64,000 bases of DNA from Macrocystis pyrifera (lineage: Eukaryota; Sar; Phaeophyceae; Laminariales; Laminariaceae). This document shows positions 62,785 through 64,000 of this stretch, piece by piece (position 1 is the stretch's first letter; the number at the start of each line of letters is the position of its first letter). A model generated the notes under the pieces. The model did no database searches. It was given only the letters and a program-made list of their open reading frames with translations, and was not told the DNA's origin. The translations under genes were made by a program, and so were the position numbers. The stretch covers positions 6,381,024 through 6,445,023 of the forward strand of contig JASSKH010000001.1 in assembly GCA_031763025.1 (NCBI GenBank). Reading direction: 5' to 3'.

Positions 62785-63240
62785 GTACCGTTTTTTTTTT
62801 GTTTTTTTTGGCGGTCGCCCACAGCTGGTCGTATAGTTAGATCATTTGTGCGAAGTAAAGAACCAATACTCTGCACAATCGAATTGATCGTGTCACGTAG
62901 TGTTCAACGGCACCCAAGAGGCAGTTACATTGTACTCCCATTGCTGTCTCTGGAAGTGGCCAAACCGGAAAATAAACTAACTCATTGAAGCTGTCATCCA
63001 TATGCAAGTCCGCCTCACAAGCGGTTCTTAGTAGGATGCAGCTCACCCTTCATGCGACTCGCCGGACACCTCACGGCGCTTCGCGCTTGGTGCAAGCAAT
63101 GTCTGCCTGGTCGGTGAAAACCCGACATGCTCCGTCCCGGCATTGTAGGGATGCGAGGGTCTACGGTCATACGACTACGGCCATGCATGAGATCGAGTAC
63201 ATCCCTCCTATCGAGTACACCCCCCCCCCCCCTCCCCCCC
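62785..63240 (-). mobile_element. SINE-2 copy, full length
   Basis: Poly(C) 63221-63240 at the right (5') end, the T-arm-like GTCGG-7nt-CCGAC at 63110-63126, the 3' tail TTTTTTTTTTGTTTTTTTTGG at 62790-62811. Very similar to the 62060 copy, so recent or tandemly duplicated. Confidence 0.85.
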
Positions 63241-63740
63241 CGGTCATGCAGTGTTTGGTTCATACTGCTATTCATGCTACTACGTAATGTATGGTCACGT
63301 ACGTAGGGAGTATCAATAATATAATTGTTCGGATACTGGGTTGAACGAGGCTGAAAGCCCGATAATTACCTGGCTTCAATTATTGGGATCGTATTTGTCG
63401 TACTTGGGAGGCTTATCGTAGATGGAAAACCAGGGGTTTTCCCAGCGAGGCACGAGCTCGGCTCTCAGTCTCCGGGTGCACGAAAGGAATAAAGCCGCTC
63501 TTCCTCTATCTCAAAGCAAAAAAACACACGTGAGTACCAACGAGTACCGACTTAATGGGCAAACCTGTTCAGCGATGCAAAGCAAAATGTTTCGACCCTG
63601 GATCGTAACAAGCGGCGTCTTCGGCTTAGGAATTTATCGCCTTTTCGTTGGCTCGCCTTTGGTCACTTTTTCGCTTCACCTTGCTTTCCTAGAGTACGTT
63701 TGCTCCGCATATTGCTCGATGGAGACCCATGAGGTAGGAG
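63241..63740. other. Interval without supported genes
   Basis: No motif recognised. An AATAAAGCC sequence at 63487 could be a polyadenylation-type signal but has no gene attached. Confidence 0.35.
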
Positions 63741-64000
63741 GGTCTGCTATGCCTCACGGCGGCCGAGCCACCGAGGCCCAGGGTCCCTCAGTGCCCCGTC
63801 GCCCAAAGTTCGTCGATGGAGATCGAGCGCCTTGTACCAACACGAGGAGCAAGAGTCTAAGCAGGAGCCCCATGGTGATGACGTGTATCGAGCCCCTTGT
63901 ACAACAGATATCGAAGAGGAACAAGGGCCGCGGCCGGAGCCCCCAGACAAAGCCCGAGCAGCCTCCAGCAGGCGGACCTCGTTCAAGACCCCTTCAGTGC
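63740..64000 (+). CDS. Open acidic/proline-rich stretch at the right edge, unknown
   Basis: A plus-strand frame from about 63833 to the end reads as an acidic, proline-rich linker (EPHGDDVYRAPCTTDIEEEQ then PRPEPPDKARAASSRRTS). A ~60-bp unit with GAGC(G/C)CCTTGTAC(C/A)A seems repeated at 63826 and 63891. Such linkers occur in retroelement polyproteins and in host proteins alike. Partial; runs off the window. Confidence 0.3.

Noticed and set aside
62440-63190. 5S rRNA-like start (CTACGGTCATACGAC)
   Set aside because: Only about ten bases resemble the 5S 5' end; the internal control region is not found.
62260-63287. Repeated ~60-residue ORF (MQLTLHATRRTPHGASRLVQ on plus and its antisense) as a gene family
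   Set aside because: The ORF is conserved in near-identical SINE-2 copies but broken in the diverged copies at 25 kb and 31 kb, so conservation is of DNA, not protein.

Overview
The window is eukaryotic nuclear DNA. It is dominated by retroelements, SINEs, a DNA transposon and satellites, with one recognisable multi-exon host gene. The features point to a large, repeat-rich genome, most likely a brown alga or a related stramenopile. They are a carbohydrate-type sulfotransferase with GT-AG introns, DIRS-like tyrosine-recombinase retroelements, a Ty3/gypsy element, two LINE families and two SINE families. The lineage is an inference; no rRNA or organelle marker is present to settle it.

Left third (1-25 kb). 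A 9-bp minisatellite (350-2105 and 3364-3895) is split by a 1.26-kb TIR DNA transposon carrying only a Brinker/pogo-type DNA-binding domain. After a few poorly supported ORFs comes a broken Ty3/gypsy element on the minus strand (about 6.8-11.2 kb) and then a minus-strand tRNA-derived SINE (SINE-1). Next are a possible host exon, a CTTCC/GGAAG palindromic repeat field, an OTU-like ORF, a CAG-rich higher-order repeat containing a fold-back element, and further dispersed or tandem repeats.

Centre (25-55 kb). The minus strand carries a sulfotransferase gene. Six exons lie at 26056-30122. A seventh exon, with the PAPS-binding P-loop (GRSGSS), lies at 54912-55106, joins in phase and would complete the protein. 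If the model is right, the ~24.8-kb intron between them holds most of the mobile DNA here: LINE-A nested in a SINE-2 copy, a LINE-B 3' end, three DIRS-like elements, a tandem array, two SINE-1 copies and a LINE-A 3' end. The coding part of the last exon is duplicated in tandem just downstream.

Right end (55-64 kb). GC-rich palindromic repeats are followed by a nearly full-length but decayed LINE-B (57.0-61.7 kb) carrying a foreign insert. A tandem cluster of SINE-2 copies follows, with 5' poly(G) and 3' A-rich ends. The last ~250 bp is an open, acidic/proline-rich stretch of unknown nature.

How the parts relate: LINEs A and B encode endonuclease plus reverse transcriptase and could have supplied the machinery for the SINEs. 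All autonomous elements seen here look broken. The host gene appears to have kept intact splice signals around the insertions.
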